A stretch of 64,000 nucleotides of DNA from the NCBI RefSeq assembly GCF_963855985.1, contig NC_087117.1, forward strand, positions 2,739,001-2,803,000. The letters run 5' to 3'. This stretch comes from Ostrinia nubilalis (Eukaryota > Arthropoda > Insecta > Lepidoptera > Crambidae). The notes beneath the pieces were generated by a model. The model was given only the letters and a program-made list of their open reading frames with translations, was not told the DNA's origin and made no database searches. Position 1 is the stretch's first letter. Each line of letters begins with the position of its first letter. This document shows, piece by piece, positions 45,401 to 55,593 of the stretch. Position numbers and translations under genes: made by a program.

Positions 45401-48400
45401 TTAAATTTACATTGAATGGAATCTGAGAGACCAGGCAAGCGTCTAGTAAGTTTTCTTTTAAAAAATCTGTCCATAATCACTTCCTCAAAATGATCTCATC
45501 TTCATGAATTGTAATTTCAGTTTAACTCAATCATCTATTTTATGTATGTATTTATTTATTATATATTTTATATATTATTTATGTATGTAGCATATTTGTT
45601 TTTGTTTTTCTTTCCTGCACTAGAAGTACCGCCAAACAAATTTCTTTTCTGCTCAACCCAAAGGTAAACTGGTCGAGAATGCTTTAGTGCATTAAGTTCG
45701 CCTTATGTTCAAATTTATTTTGGCATAAAAGTTTAAATAAATAAATAAATAAATCTGACACAAAAGTAGGTTAAAAGTTTGAAAATATCGCCAGGGCACA
45801 ATATTAATATGTATGACAGTGTGACTTAAGTGAGCCATCTAGTTGAGCTATAGCACACACTGGGCGACAGTCGCGGCGACTAGACTCCGCGACTTTTCAA
45901 TTTCATATTATTCTCGTCACAACAGAGTTGAGTTGTCGCTTTTTCTTCACATCAAATACGTCAAAAATATACAAACTTACTTTGACCAGAATCCAAAGCT
46001 TCCAGCAGCTGTCTCTCCGTGTTGAATACCAGGATCCTGAAGCTGCAAGCATCTCTCAAGCGTGTGATGCATTCGTTACATATGAGAGTGGATAACCCGG
46101 CCTTTGACAAAAGCTGAAAATAATACAAATATTAAAGTAAACTATTATGACAAACAAGTATAGGAAATTAAAATAACAAAACTATCTAAACTTAAAATTA
46201 TAAGAGAAAAACCTTATCTTTTTTATCAGAAACACTGTAAATGGTAGGTACACATCACTTAAATATAGGTGATGATCAATATGAACTAAATAAAGAAAAA
46301 AAATGTTTAATAAATATGTTTTTATAACTAAATCCTATGACACAGTATAAATGGTGTAATAAAATTAAATAATAATTAGTTATAACGCTGCTAGAGTTTC
46401 ATTATCATCATTACTTCAGCCACAGGATGCCCACTGATGCTGTGAATAATAAAAAATAAAAAACTAAAATAAAAAACTCAATAAAACTCATTTATTTCTG
46501 TAAATAGGCTTAAAAAAAGCACTTTTACACGTCCCAGTATTAACCCTACCACTGCTTCAGGACAATAAATGGGCCAGTGCTGAGAAGAAGCAGCGCAAGA
46601 AACTCAGTCACTATTGTCAGCCTCTTTTTCAAAGGTTTACATGCTTTAAAATGTACTAAGTTATAAATATTTATTTATGCGAGCTAGGCAGTAAAGTATC
46701 CCAAACATTTTTATCTTTTAAATAATCATCGACTTTATAGTAGCCCTTTTTCATTAAGGTACTTTTAATATGTGCTTTGAATTTATGAATGGGTAGTTCT
46801 ACAACAGTTTGTGGTAATTTATTAAAGAATTTAATACATTTTCCCATAAATGAATTACCAATCTTATGCAATCTGAAATTTGGAACGGCAAGTTTATTTT
46901 TGTTTCTTGTATTAAAGTTATGCAAATCGCTCTTTTTCGTGAATTGCTCTATATTTTTGCGGACATATAAAAGGTTTTCATAAATGAACTGTGAAGCTAC
47001 TGTCAGTATGTTAATTTCCTTAAAAAAATCTTTCAAGGAAAATCGGGGTCCAAGGTTATAAATGGCCCGCACTGCTCTCTTCTGCAGAACAAACACAGTT
47101 TCAATGTCCGCGGCTGAGCCCCACAACAATATGCCGTATGACATTATACTATGAAAATAGCTAAAATATACTAGCCTTGCCGTTTCAATGTCAGTTAATT
47201 GCCTTATCTTTCTCACTGCAAAAGCAGCCGAACTGAGCCTTTTTGACAAAGTTTCAATATGAGGACCCCATTGAAGTTTAGCATCTAAAGTGATTCCCAA
47301 GAATGTTGTGGAATTTATGCTATTTAATGGTTCATTCTTCACCATTAATTGCGTGGAAACCTGCCTCACATTAGGTAAGGTAAATTTAATGCACTTAGTT
47401 TTGTTTGCATTTAACAATAAGTTGTTAACAGTGAACCAATGCAGAACCTGTGAGAGTGTGTTATTAATATCGTCAAAATTTACTTTACCTCTATCAACTT
47501 TGAAAATGAGAGATGTGTCATCAGCAAATAACACAATATCACACAGATCTTTTACAAAGTAAGGAAGGTCATTAATATAAATAAGAAATAGCAAAGGTCC
47601 TAATATTGATCCCTGCGGCACACCCATAGTAAGAGGTGCTCCAGAAGACTCAGTTCCGTTAATACAAACTTTTTGTTTTCTGCCTGTGAGATACGAGTTC
47701 AGCAGATCAAGTGACTTATTCGAAACACCATAATGTCGCAATTTGTTTAGTAAGGTTTGGTGGTCTACACAATCAAACGCTTTTGAAAGATCACAGAAAA
47801 TACCAACAGCGTCCTTTTTACTCTCCCAAGCATCAAAGACGTGTTTCAATAGTGCTACCCCAGCGTCAGTAGTACTTCTACCTTTCGTAAAACCAAATTG
47901 CTTATTGTGTAATAATTTGTTAAAAATGAAGTGAGATAGAAGTTGGTGGAAAATAATTTTCTCAAAAATTTTGCTAAGTACTGGTAGAATAGAAATCGGT
48001 CGAAAATTAGAGGGGTCACATTTGTCACCAGCCTTGAACAATGGAATTATTTTACTTAACTTCATTAAGCTAGGAAAGCAACCTTGATCAATACATGTAT
48101 TAAAAATGAATGCAAGGTGAGGAGCTATGGTGTCAATAATTGTTCCAATTATACTGACTGAGATTCCCCAAAGGTCCTCGGTTTTTTTCATATTTAATTC
48201 TCTAAAGGTTTTAATTATTGTATTACAATCTATATGCCTGAACTGGAGCAGACACTGGCACTCGGTGACATTAGATTTTAAAAGAGACTCTGCAAGAACT
48301 GGTGATGAATTCAGTTCTTTAGTTGTTTCAGACGCAATATTGGAGAAGAATGTCTCAAATGTGGTTGCAACTTCTGTATCGGAATTTTTAATTTCGTTTC

Positions 48401-50158
48401 CGATTTTCAGTGAAAAAGTGTTATCCTTCGATTTATTTTTACATGTTTGTTTATTTATTATGTTCCACGTAGCCTTAGCTTTATTATTAGAATTTAAAAT
48501 CATGTTTCGAAGATGATTTGATTTAGCAGCCAAACAAACCCTTTTAAATATTTTTGAGTAATTTTTAACATATTCTATAACATTCAGATCTTGCGTATCG
48601 GCTTTAAGACTATATAATTCATACATTTTATTTCTACTCTTGTGAATGCCGGTTGTAGCCCAGTCGTCAAATTTACATTTAACAGAATTTATTCGGATCT
48701 TTTTCTGTGGGAATGTGGTTTTGAATTCCTCACTCACAACACTGAATAGATCCTCATAAATGTGATCAACATTATTGTCATCTAATATAAGTTTATCAAT
48801 ACCATCACAAATATTTTTCTTAAATTTGTCAATTCGGTTAGTTGTTATTGGCCTACAAACAACATCCACTGTACTAGCGACATGATGGTGCTCAAATGTG
48901 GCCAATTGTCCACTATGATCTGAACTAAGGCAATTAATTATTGATTTACTTTGAATATTACAGTTACAAAAAATGTTATCTAAGCAAGTAGCTGATGTTG
49001 GAGTGATTCTAGTAGGCTCATTGAAAAGATTTGATAAATTAAAAGATTTAAAAAGGTTTAAGAATCTTATTTTATATTGAGTATTATCTAATAAATCTAT
49101 ATTAAAATCTCCACATACAACTACTCTCTTATTTGATTTAAATACCTTTTTCAAGACCTCCTCCATAGTGGATTCGAATAATTGGTAATTTGCAGATGGG
49201 GGCTTGTACACGCTTACAATTATATACTGCTCTAGCTCTGCACACGCAAGTTCTATAGTTCGTTCGATTGAGAGTGAAACAATGTCTTTTCTTTCCTTGT
49301 ATTTAAATTGATTATTTATTATTATGAGTGACCCCCCTCTAATAGCAGACTCCCTGGTGAACGAACTACAAACTTTATAATTACCTACATAAAACATTAA
49401 TTCATAATTTTTAAGCCAATGTTCTGTTAAGCATAATACATGAACATTGTATTTTTTTAAAAACAATTCTAGTTCTAATTCTTTGCCAGCCAGGCCTTGT
49501 AAATTTTGATGAACAATATTAAATCCTTTAATAGACCTGTCTGTTGTCGTCCCTCTCAGTTTAAATCAGAGGTCGTCACAGAAATATTAGTATTTCTACT
49601 AATAATATCAAAAGTTGAATTTACTTGTTTTGTGTTAATAACACAGTTAATATTATAAGCTAACAATGTAGCAACTTTTAATTTTATACTTTGAGGCAGG
49701 TGTAAAGAGCTGCCTGTCAATAAGAATTTATTATTAATAAATTTATTTGTGTCGAAAAACACAAACTTGTCGCTATGACGAACAGTCAAGTTACATAATA
49801 GAGTATTCAGTAAGTGAATACTTTTGTTATTATCTGAGGAGCCATTTTGACAGTATGGCAGGGCACACATAATTATCTTTTCAACATTAAGGCTGGCCAG
49901 CATGGAAAAATTATGCAAAATATTTTTCCTACTAATATTCTGACTGTTTCCTAACATTAAAATTAAAATGGATTTGCTGAAATAAGAATAACTTACACAA
50001 AAAGAATAACTTACTTTTAAATTGTAGCATTCGAATAATATATCGGAATACACTTCGCGAATCCCATTCCAGCAGTATTCCTTTTTGAGATCCTTGTGGC
50101 TGCCCATAGCAGAGCAACAGCGACATTTTCCGTAAACGCTCGCAAATTTTATATCCAT
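42469..50158 (-). CDS. Gene B2: ZAD C2H2 zinc-finger protein, 606 aa
   Basis: Five exons: 50158-50015, 46113-45981, 45193-45071, 44264-44115 and 43739-42469. Phases 0, 1, 1, 1 give an intact 607-codon frame. Exon 1 has KCRCCSAMGSHKDL and exon 2 has ICNECITRL, completing the ZAD zinc site. Exon 3 is an acidic, serine-rich linker. Exon 4 encodes a module NNDLVEGESKLIARF... shared with gene C. The last exon has ten C2H2 fingers, starting FYCEKLFEDF-like and ending with VCGQAFIQNCSLKSHIRSHH. Expected to be a nuclear, dimerising DNA-binding protein of unknown target. Intron 1 carries a 3.5-kb LINE in the same orientation. B1 differs from it by only a few residues in the finger exon (for example PSQKKRK versus PSQQKRK). 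Confidence 0.88.
44322..44513. mobile_element. Palindromic MITE (AATGAGGGTTTTCGCG family)
   Basis: The terminal inverted repeats AATGAGGGTTTTCGCGA and its inverse enclose about 160 bp. A second copy is at 53,045-53,232 in gene C. It lies between B2 exons 4 and 3. The target duplication could not be fixed. Confidence 0.75.
44695..44835. mobile_element. Short palindromic MITE
   Basis: About 140 bp; GAGGTGGAATTGTGTAAAGC at the left and its inverse at the right, with arms of about 55 bp. No coding capacity. A run of about 14 G follows at 44,876-44,889. Confidence 0.7.
45310..45975. other. B2 intron 2 stretch with repeat debris
   Basis: No gene. Near 45,620-45,755 lies a repeat-like block ending in AAATA units ('ctcaacccaaaggtaaact', 'taagttcgccttatg'), of a kind common as LINE/SINE tails in Lepidoptera. 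The homology with the B1 copy ends at about 45,355. Confidence 0.5.
46671..49565 (-). CDS. LINE ORF2: endonuclease-reverse transcriptase
   Basis: More than 930 codons open on the minus strand. The N-terminal apurinic endonuclease-like domain shows HQNLQGLAGK, LTEHWL, the GDFNIDLL block and SSDHSG near the end. The RT has FRPISILPVLSKIFEK, FGFTKGRST-like, DLSKAFDCVDH (motif A), MGVPQGSILGPLLFLIYIN (motif B) and FADDTSL (motif C), followed by a thumb and C-terminal region. No in-frame ATG precedes the endonuclease. The frame opens at a TTTAAAC heptamer (minus strand, 49,565-49,559) that overlaps the end of ORF1, so a −1 frameshift from ORF1 is the likely route. The RT is intact by eye. Confidence 0.85.
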   Translation of the reverse strand, partial: FKLRGTTTDRSIKGFNIVHQNLQGLAGKELELELFLKKYNVHVLCLTEHWLKNYELMFYVGNYKVCSSFTRESAIRGGSLIIINNQFKYKERKDIVSLSIERTIELACAELEQYIIVSVYKPPSANYQLFESTMEEVLKKVFKSNKRVVVCGDFNIDLLDNTQYKIRFLNLFKSFNLSNLFNEPTRITPTSATCLDNIFCNCNIQSKSIINCLSSDHSGQLATFEHHHVASTVDVVCRPITTNRIDKFKKNICDGIDKLILDDNNVDHIYEDLFSVVSEEFKTTFPQKKIRINSVKCKFDDWATTGIHKSRNKMYELYSLKADTQDLNVIEYVKNYSKIFKRVCLAAKSNHLRNMILNSNNKAKATWNIINKQTCKNKSKDNTFSLKIGNEIKNSDTEVATTFETFFSNIASETTKELNSSPVLAESLLKSNVTECQCLLQFRHIDCNTIIKTFRELNMKKTEDLWGISVSIIGTIIDTIAPHLAFIFNTCIDQGCFPSLMKLSKIIPLFKAGDKCDPSNFRPISILPVLSKIFEKIIFHQLLSHFIFNKLLHNKQFGFTKGRSTTDAGVALLKHVFDAWESKKDAVGIFCDLSKAFDCVDHQTLLNKLRHYGVSNKSLDLLNSYLTGRKQKVCINGTESSGAPLTMGVPQGSILGPLLFLIYINDLPYFVKDLCDIVLFADDTSLIFKVDRGKVNFDDINNTLSQVLHWFTVNNLLLNANKTKCIKFTLPNVRQVSTQLMVKNEPLNSINSTTFLGITLDAKLQWGPHIETLSKRLSSAAFAVRKIRQLTDIETARLVYFSYFHSIMSYGILLWGSAADIETVFVLQKRAVRAIYNLGPRFSLKDFFKEINILTVASQFIYENLLYVRKNIEQFTKKSDLHNFNTRNKNKLAVPNFRLHKIGNSFMGKCIKFFNKLPQTVVELPIHKFKAHIKSTLMKKGYYKVDDYLKDKNVWDTLLPSSHK
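49556..49965 (-). pseudogene. LINE ORF1 C-terminal fragment (SGNH esterase-like)
   Basis: The minus-strand frame contains ILMLGNSQ, resembling block I of SGNH hydrolases (GNS in place of GDS), then MCALPYCQNGSSDNN, FVFFDTNKF and a late SSLHLPQSIK block. This pattern is known from CR1-group ORF1 proteins. The N-terminal part is lost through 5' truncation. It ends SDLN-stop at 49,556, overlapping the ORF2 frame. Through the B2 exon 1 splice donor it is in one open frame with the ZAD start. Confidence 0.65.
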
Positions 50159-50454
50159 TTTAATTTATTGTTGTCGTTTTTGTAACTAATTTAATTAATA
50201 AAAATAAAATAAGTATTGCGGATCATTCCGTACCAACACAAAAAAATGGTTAAATTGACAAGTCAGTGATGTGCATTGTGCATCGGCCATGGAACTGTCA
50301 AATTATTCGATTATGATTCTGCGTTTCGTTATTGCAAAACCACATGTTTGTAAAATGCAACTAATTGCAAAAAAAAAACTAGAAAATTGCAGGATGTATC
50401 CCTAAAATACCCAGCTAAAGATTTTTCTCAACTTTCTCACATTGTTCATTTCAG

Positions 50455-50685
50455 CCGAATGACGTCCTGCTGGACAAAGGCCTCCCCCAAGGATTTCCAC
50501 AAAGACCATCCCGGCACCTCCCGCGACCTTCATCAGATTGTTGCTCCACCTAGTGGTGGCCTGCCCACACTACATCTTCCGGCTTTGTGGTCGCCACGAA
50601 CGACGGTCGAACTTTTCTGCCCAAGCTGCTCTGCGTGCTACGTGCCCCGCCCACATTATTCTCCAATTTCTCACATTGAAATAAA
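50455..50685 (-). repeat. RTE LINE 3' fragment between B2 and C
   Basis: Minus-strand RTE ORF2 tail; visible as 'tgctggacaaaggcctcccc' and 'aggatttccacaa' on the plus strand. It lies just below the gene C stop. Confidence 0.72.
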
Positions 50686-50715
50686 TAAAATTAAACTAGA
50701 AAAATTACATTAACC

Positions 50716-50721
50716 TTTATT
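50716..50721 (-). terminator. Candidate polyadenylation signal of gene C
   Basis: TTTATT on the plus strand (AATAAA on the minus strand) begins about 8 bp after the gene C stop codon. An extremely short 3' UTR would result. Confidence 0.4.
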
Positions 50722-50728
50722 TACAACA

Positions 50729-53700
50729 TCATTGCAAACCGTACTCATGGTGATGAGTTTTCAAGTGTCCCTTCAAGCTACATTTCTGAACGAACGCCTG
50801 TCCGCACACAGCGCACGAGAATCTCCTATCATTGTTATGTATTCTCATATGCTCCTTCAACGTCTTCTTCCTAGCGTAGGACTTTTTGCAAACGGAGCAC
50901 TCGTATATTCTCTCACCGTTATGTTTTATCATGTGCACTCTCAGTTCATTGTTCGTAAAACATTTATACGAACACAAAGTACACTGGAAGTCTCTCTCTT
51001 CCAAATGATCTCTCTTCATGTGTCGAGATAATGTGTATCGTCTATCAAAGCTCTTTTCACACACATTGCATTTATACTGTAACGGCGCAACACCATGTTC
51101 TTCTACCATATGCTTCTGCCGTCTAAAGTACTCCGAAAATCGCTCAGGACATTTTGTGCATTTGAACCGTTTGACCATCTTATGCACTGTGTCGACATGG
51201 TTCTTTTGTTTCTGCTGTGTTGTGAAAACTTTCTTGCAAATATCGCAGGGAAAGCTGCCTCCCACATGCATGCTTTTCGAGTGAACTTTCAGCCTGTATT
51301 TCGTTACGAAGCCCGTCCCACAATCTTTGCACACATAGTTCCTGAAATGGACGTTCATATGTCTCTCTATCGACCCAAAGGTTTCAAAACTAAACCCACA
51401 CATCTGACACTCGTACACATTATCTGTCGACAGTTTGAACGGTATAACTCTGTCAGTGTATTCGAGGTGCATTTTCTTATTGTGTGTTTTCGTTAGATGA
51501 GTTTTCAACTGGCTAAGATTCGTAATGCTGCTATTGCAGATGGTACAGCGCAAATCGGTGATGTCAGCGTACACAACTAAGCATTCAGCCCCGTATGTGC
51601 CGAGAACTTTCCTCAATTCACTCTTTTTATGCTCCGATGTGTGCTCTCTGAGTTCGTCAAGGTTCTCGAACAAGTTTCTGCAGTAGAAACATGGGAATCC
51701 GCTCCTGCTTCTGCTCTTGAACGGCGTAATATTTGAAAACTCTAATAACGTAGACGCATTGACGATGTGGGCCATTTTTTCAGAGACAAAAGTCTTTTTT
51801 GTGTGTACTTTGCTTCTTATGTTATCATTATCTAGTAACTTCACTAGTGAACTGGGCAGCACAATTAAACCTGCAAACAATATACTTTCTTAAAGTTTCA
51901 ATTAATGTTTTCAGCATCTTTTCGATACAACGATAAGCTAAGGAAATTCAAAGCGATGGCCAACATGAAATGTTGCATATGTCAGTCTGTACCTTTTAAT
52001 CGTAAGTCTAATGCACCTTTCTAAAGTTTGATGTACCATTCAATAAGTGTAATGTACCTTTCAATAAGTGTAATGTACCTTTCACAAAGTCTAATGTACC
52101 TTTCAATAATTCTGTTGTACCTTTGTCCTATGTGTATCTTTCACTAAGTCTAATGAACTTTTCAATAAGTCTGATGTACCTTTAAACAAGTCTATTGTAC
52201 CTTTGCCTTATGTTTGCCTTTCACGAAGTCTAATGTATCTTTCAATAAGTCTATTGTACCTTTCAATAAGTATAATGTACCTTTAAATAAGTGTTATGTG
52301 TACCTTTTAATAAGTCTAATTGTTTCACATACTGCGGACAGGTTTTGGCCAGGGTCTGCCGCGTGGGCAGACACTTGAGCTTTGGGAACCTCGCAAGGAG
52401 CTTCGCCTCACCTTCGACCAGGTCGTTGTCGGGCTTCGTTGGTTCAGCCTCATCCGCTGAAAAGTTAAGGAATATTTCTAAGTTATGTATTATTAACATT
52501 CTTTCACTAACATAATATTTTTGTGTTGTAAATATTCTTGGGCATAGTGTGGGGGAGGCTTTTGTCCAGCAGTGGACGTCTTTCGAACGAAATATTCTGG
52601 CAGTGTGTAAACACTGCGCCATCCAGTCCCAAACTATGCAAAGCTTGTACTATGAGTACCGAGACAATCGATATAATACTTAATACATTATAGCAGATAA
52701 ATAACTTATAAATCAGTTAGAATCCTCACCTTTTTGCTTTATTTTCGAAATACGCGCCCACACGTTTTTAGTTTACTTAAGATAAATAAAGTACTATTTT
52801 TTTTTGTAAAATAAATGATACTAATAAATAAGAAGAAATACGTACAATAATGATCATCTTCAGGCACATAATCTGGGTCTGCATCGGTGTTGTCGGGCTC
52901 CACATCGATCAATTCTTCTTTAATTACTTGAACATCAATTTCTTGCTTGACTTCCACATCCTTGAGAGCGTCTATGCTTACTGGCACTGGAAACAAATAG
53001 TGAATTAGCTTTAGTGATTAATTTAATAAATCTTTTTTATTCAATGAGGGTTTTCGCGATTGAAAAATCCGCCAGATGGCAATACGTAGACGGGAGGTCC
53101 AAATGCTGCATGATTGGTGGATTATGACATATCTGTCAATGTCATGTCAAAATCCACCAATCATGCAGCATTTGGACCTCCCGTCTACGTATTGCCATCT
53201 GGCGAATTTTTCAATCGCGAAAACCCTCATTCAGATTCGTTCAACAAGAAGATTGGAGGCCTTGTGGGCTAACTTACAAATAAAACAAATGTAAATCAAA
53301 TGAAAACAAGTTAGATCTTACAATCGAGGGAGAGGTAAATTTATTATAACAACAACAACAGGAGCAGGAGGTAACAGTATTTGAACGTCAGGATCTTGCC
53401 AAAAAGGATGCGGAATACAAACTGGAGTTAGCTTCCTGCTGCTGTCTTTCCTGAATACCATAATCCGGGCCTTTCCAAGACGAGAGTGAATAGGCACTCA
53501 CAGGCCAGATATGTACCATCCTAGACAGCATCTTACTTAAAACCAGGTGCGATAGCGGTCAAATACCTGCCTTGTCTTGCATAAAAAACAACAAGTGTGT
53601 CCACGGAAGGCCAGGACTTTGACATGCCTAGATAGTGAACATATCACCTCTGCATGTGTAAGCTTGTATTGCAGTCGCAAGAAATACAATTACTTAAGAC

Positions 53701-54427
53701 AATATCAGTAAATTCTCTATTTAAATTTTAAAGTTTACCATTCACGAAAGTCATCTGGTTGTCCCCTGGTTCCTTCCGAGCAGCGCTCAGCAGTTGCTGC
53801 TCCGTCGCTACCACCATCATGCGGAAACTGATCGCCTCGCGTAGCCGCTGGACGCAGGATGAACATATGAGTGTGCTGATGTTTGCGTCTGTTGAGAGCT
53901 GGAAGACAAGAATAAAAAAGGGACGTGTTTAATAAAATATTAAGATCATAAAACTGGGTCTCCAGCGTCGTGTTTTGCCCTAAACAATTAATTAAAAAAA
54001 TGTCAACATCTAACATTTTTTGTAGTTAATTTTGTTGAAAGTTGACATGTTTTTGGTGATTGTGCTGGAGATCCAACTTAACTAGTTTTTTTTCGAACAA
54101 CTAGTACATATCGCAAATTATTTCAAATATTCACAAGTGTGGTGTACCTAAACTAAACCCGTAAGTGCTTAAAAGAGTAAAAGGATCTAGCAAATCAGGT
54201 ACATAACACGTATGCGAATTACGGTTGCTAATAAGTACGCTGCTTAAACCCGAAAATAAATAATTTATAGACTTTTTACTTACGAACAAATTGTAGCATT
54301 CCCTAAAAATTTCAAAGTACACTTCGCGTATGCCATTACAAAAGTATTCTTTCATAATATCCCGGTGATATCCTGTGCCTAAGCAACAACGACACTGGCC
54401 GTAGTTTGCCAGAGTTTTAGACTCCAT
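50729..54427 (-). CDS. Gene C: ZAD C2H2 zinc-finger protein, 579 aa
   Basis: Five exons: 54427-54284, 53898-53739, 52986-52846, 52456-52304 and 51870-50729. Phases 0, 1, 1, 1 give an intact 580-codon frame. Exon 1 (QCRCCLGTGYHRDI) and exon 2 (ICSSCVQRL) make the ZAD. Exon 3 is acidic (VKQEIDVQVIKEELIDVE), with a VKQE-type sequence that resembles a SUMO acceptor motif. Exon 4 encodes DNDLVEGEAKLLARFPK, the module also in B2. The last exon has ten C2H2 fingers, ending VCGQAFVQKCSLKGHLKTHH. The exon 4 donor (AAAG|GTACAC) is weak and lies at the edge of a minisatellite built from related sequence. Expected to act in the nucleus; target unknown. Confidence 0.88.
52009..52320. repeat. Minisatellite of about 21-23 bp units in the last intron of gene C
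   Basis: About 14 imperfect units of the form 'taatgtacctttcaataagtc'. On the minus strand each reads roughly GACTTATTGAAAGGTACATTA. The last unit overlaps the 3' end and splice donor of exon 4 (52,304). Confidence 0.85.
52545..52590 (+). repeat. RTE LINE tail fragment
   Basis: Plus-strand GEAFVQQWTSF-like piece ('gggggaggcttttgtccagc'), in the intron between C exons 3 and 4. Confidence 0.55.
53045..53232. mobile_element. Palindromic MITE in gene C intron 2
   Basis: 188 bp, nearly perfect palindrome starting AATGAGGGTTTTCGCGATTG. Same family as 44,322-44,513 but with better-preserved arms. It lies between exons 2 and 3. Confidence 0.85.
53240..53735. other. Rest of gene C intron 2
   Basis: Anonymous sequence. 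I see no gene, clear repeat boundary or open frame worth reporting. Confidence 0.5.
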
Positions 54428-54918
54428 GATTCTTTAAATTATACAGCGAAAATAATTAATTTTTCTATCAAAACAACAAATAAGATCAAAAAGAAATCAA
54501 CAAATTTACGCATTTTGACATTTTTAGTTTTTTAACCAACTAGTGCGTGCCCAACACCATAATCGAATTTCCTTTTTCTGCCTTCGATTAGTGATTTACA
54601 ATGCAGAAACAAAACGCAGTTGGTTAAAAAAATCTTATAATTCAGTTTCAGGTTTCCAGTTTTCAATGATGTACATGTAATAAATCAAAACATCAATTTT
54701 TACAGAACACCTGAAATGCAGTAACTTAAAAGTGCGTGAGGCAGTTAATTCCATTCTTATGTATGTAAAAAATAGAAAAATAAACAAGTTAAAATAACTT
54801 TTTTATTCAAAAACCTTATCAAAAACATACAATATCGTAGCAAACATAACAACTGCACAGCCAGAATCTAACAGAATTATCATTTTATTTGACTTTTACA
54901 TTTTACAACACTGTAACT

Positions 54919-55593
54919 TCAACCTTTTTTCTCCAACAAGTCTACATAAGCACAGTCAATCAGATCTTCATTTTTAACACCGAGTTTGGTTTGCAAGTCC
55001 TTGGCAATAACTTGACCTTCTTCAACAGTCTGTTCTGGCCGCAGCACAACTTCTAACTCCATGAAGTCTCCGAGGTCCTGCACGGAGTCAATGTGGACCC
55101 GAGTTTGATCAACCATGTACAGTTTCCTGGAATGTAAAAAAATAATAATAAAAGAATAACAAATTACAATACAACAATGACTTACTTTTGAAGATACCGT
55201 TTTGAAGCAACAGTACAGGCAGAAATTTACTTTTCATCATACCCTCAACCAAATGTAATAATAAGAAACTGACCTTTCTTTGATAACACGTCCTCTCGCA
55301 CCCATACACTGGGTTAGCATCTTATCTAGCAATTTAGCTTTCTCACTGTCCGTCACTGAAAAATGCAGCAAATCATAATCTGCTAGTTTCGGCCCCTCTT
55401 GGTCACTACGTTCGTATCTTACTAGAGTGGCTGATTCATCAGCGTAGTATCTCATCTTCAAACGCCCATTATTCACTCGGTAAAAAACATCGTCCTGTTT
55501 GATTATTGTCGGAGGACCACCACTGAGTTGCTCGGCTACTTTGCAAATGTTTTCCAGATTTGTTATCTTCGCTTTTATCTCAACGTTACGCAT
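54919..55593 (-). CDS. CyaB-like CYTH-domain protein, 175 aa
   Basis: Two exons, 55593-55274 and 55126-54919, joined in phase 2 (KER, then KLYMVDQTRV) with GT/AG sites; total 176 codons. The protein is a single CYTH domain: EIKAKI at the N-terminus, RVNNGRLKMRYY, LVRYERSDQEGPKLADYD, RGRVIKERKLY, TRVHIDSVQDLGDFMELEVVL and a short tail. CYTH proteins form a tunnel barrel that binds triphosphates with divalent metal; members include thiamine triphosphatase and bacterial class IV adenylate cyclase. This sequence is closest to the CyaB-type animal proteins, whose substrate is not settled. The N-terminal motif is E-x-K-x-K, not the canonical E-x-E-x-K. A minus-strand AATAAA lies near 54,800. It is divergent from gene D. 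Confidence 0.82.

Larger units (their letters stand above)
46490..49985 (-). mobile_element. CR1/Jockey-type LINE, 5' truncated, in B2 intron 1
   Basis: About 3.5 kb on the minus strand: the C-terminal part of ORF1 (about 49,960-49,556), an intact ORF2, and a 3' region of about 180 bp to near 46,490. The 3' region contains 'ccactgcttcaggacaataa', also found at 59,390-59,480, so it is a dispersed family. I found no clear target duplication. Both strands of evidence (open ORF2, same orientation as the host gene) suggest a fairly young copy. Confidence 0.85.

Noticed and set aside
49984..50014. 13-bp direct repeat as the LINE target-site duplication
   Set aside because: Both copies lie on the same side of the LINE, so it cannot be the duplication flanking the insertion.
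52739..52996. Extra exon or longer exon 3 in gene C
   Set aside because: The frame continues past the donor at 52,846, but the shorter exon fits phase 1 and joins exon 4 in frame. The extension has no similarity to B2.
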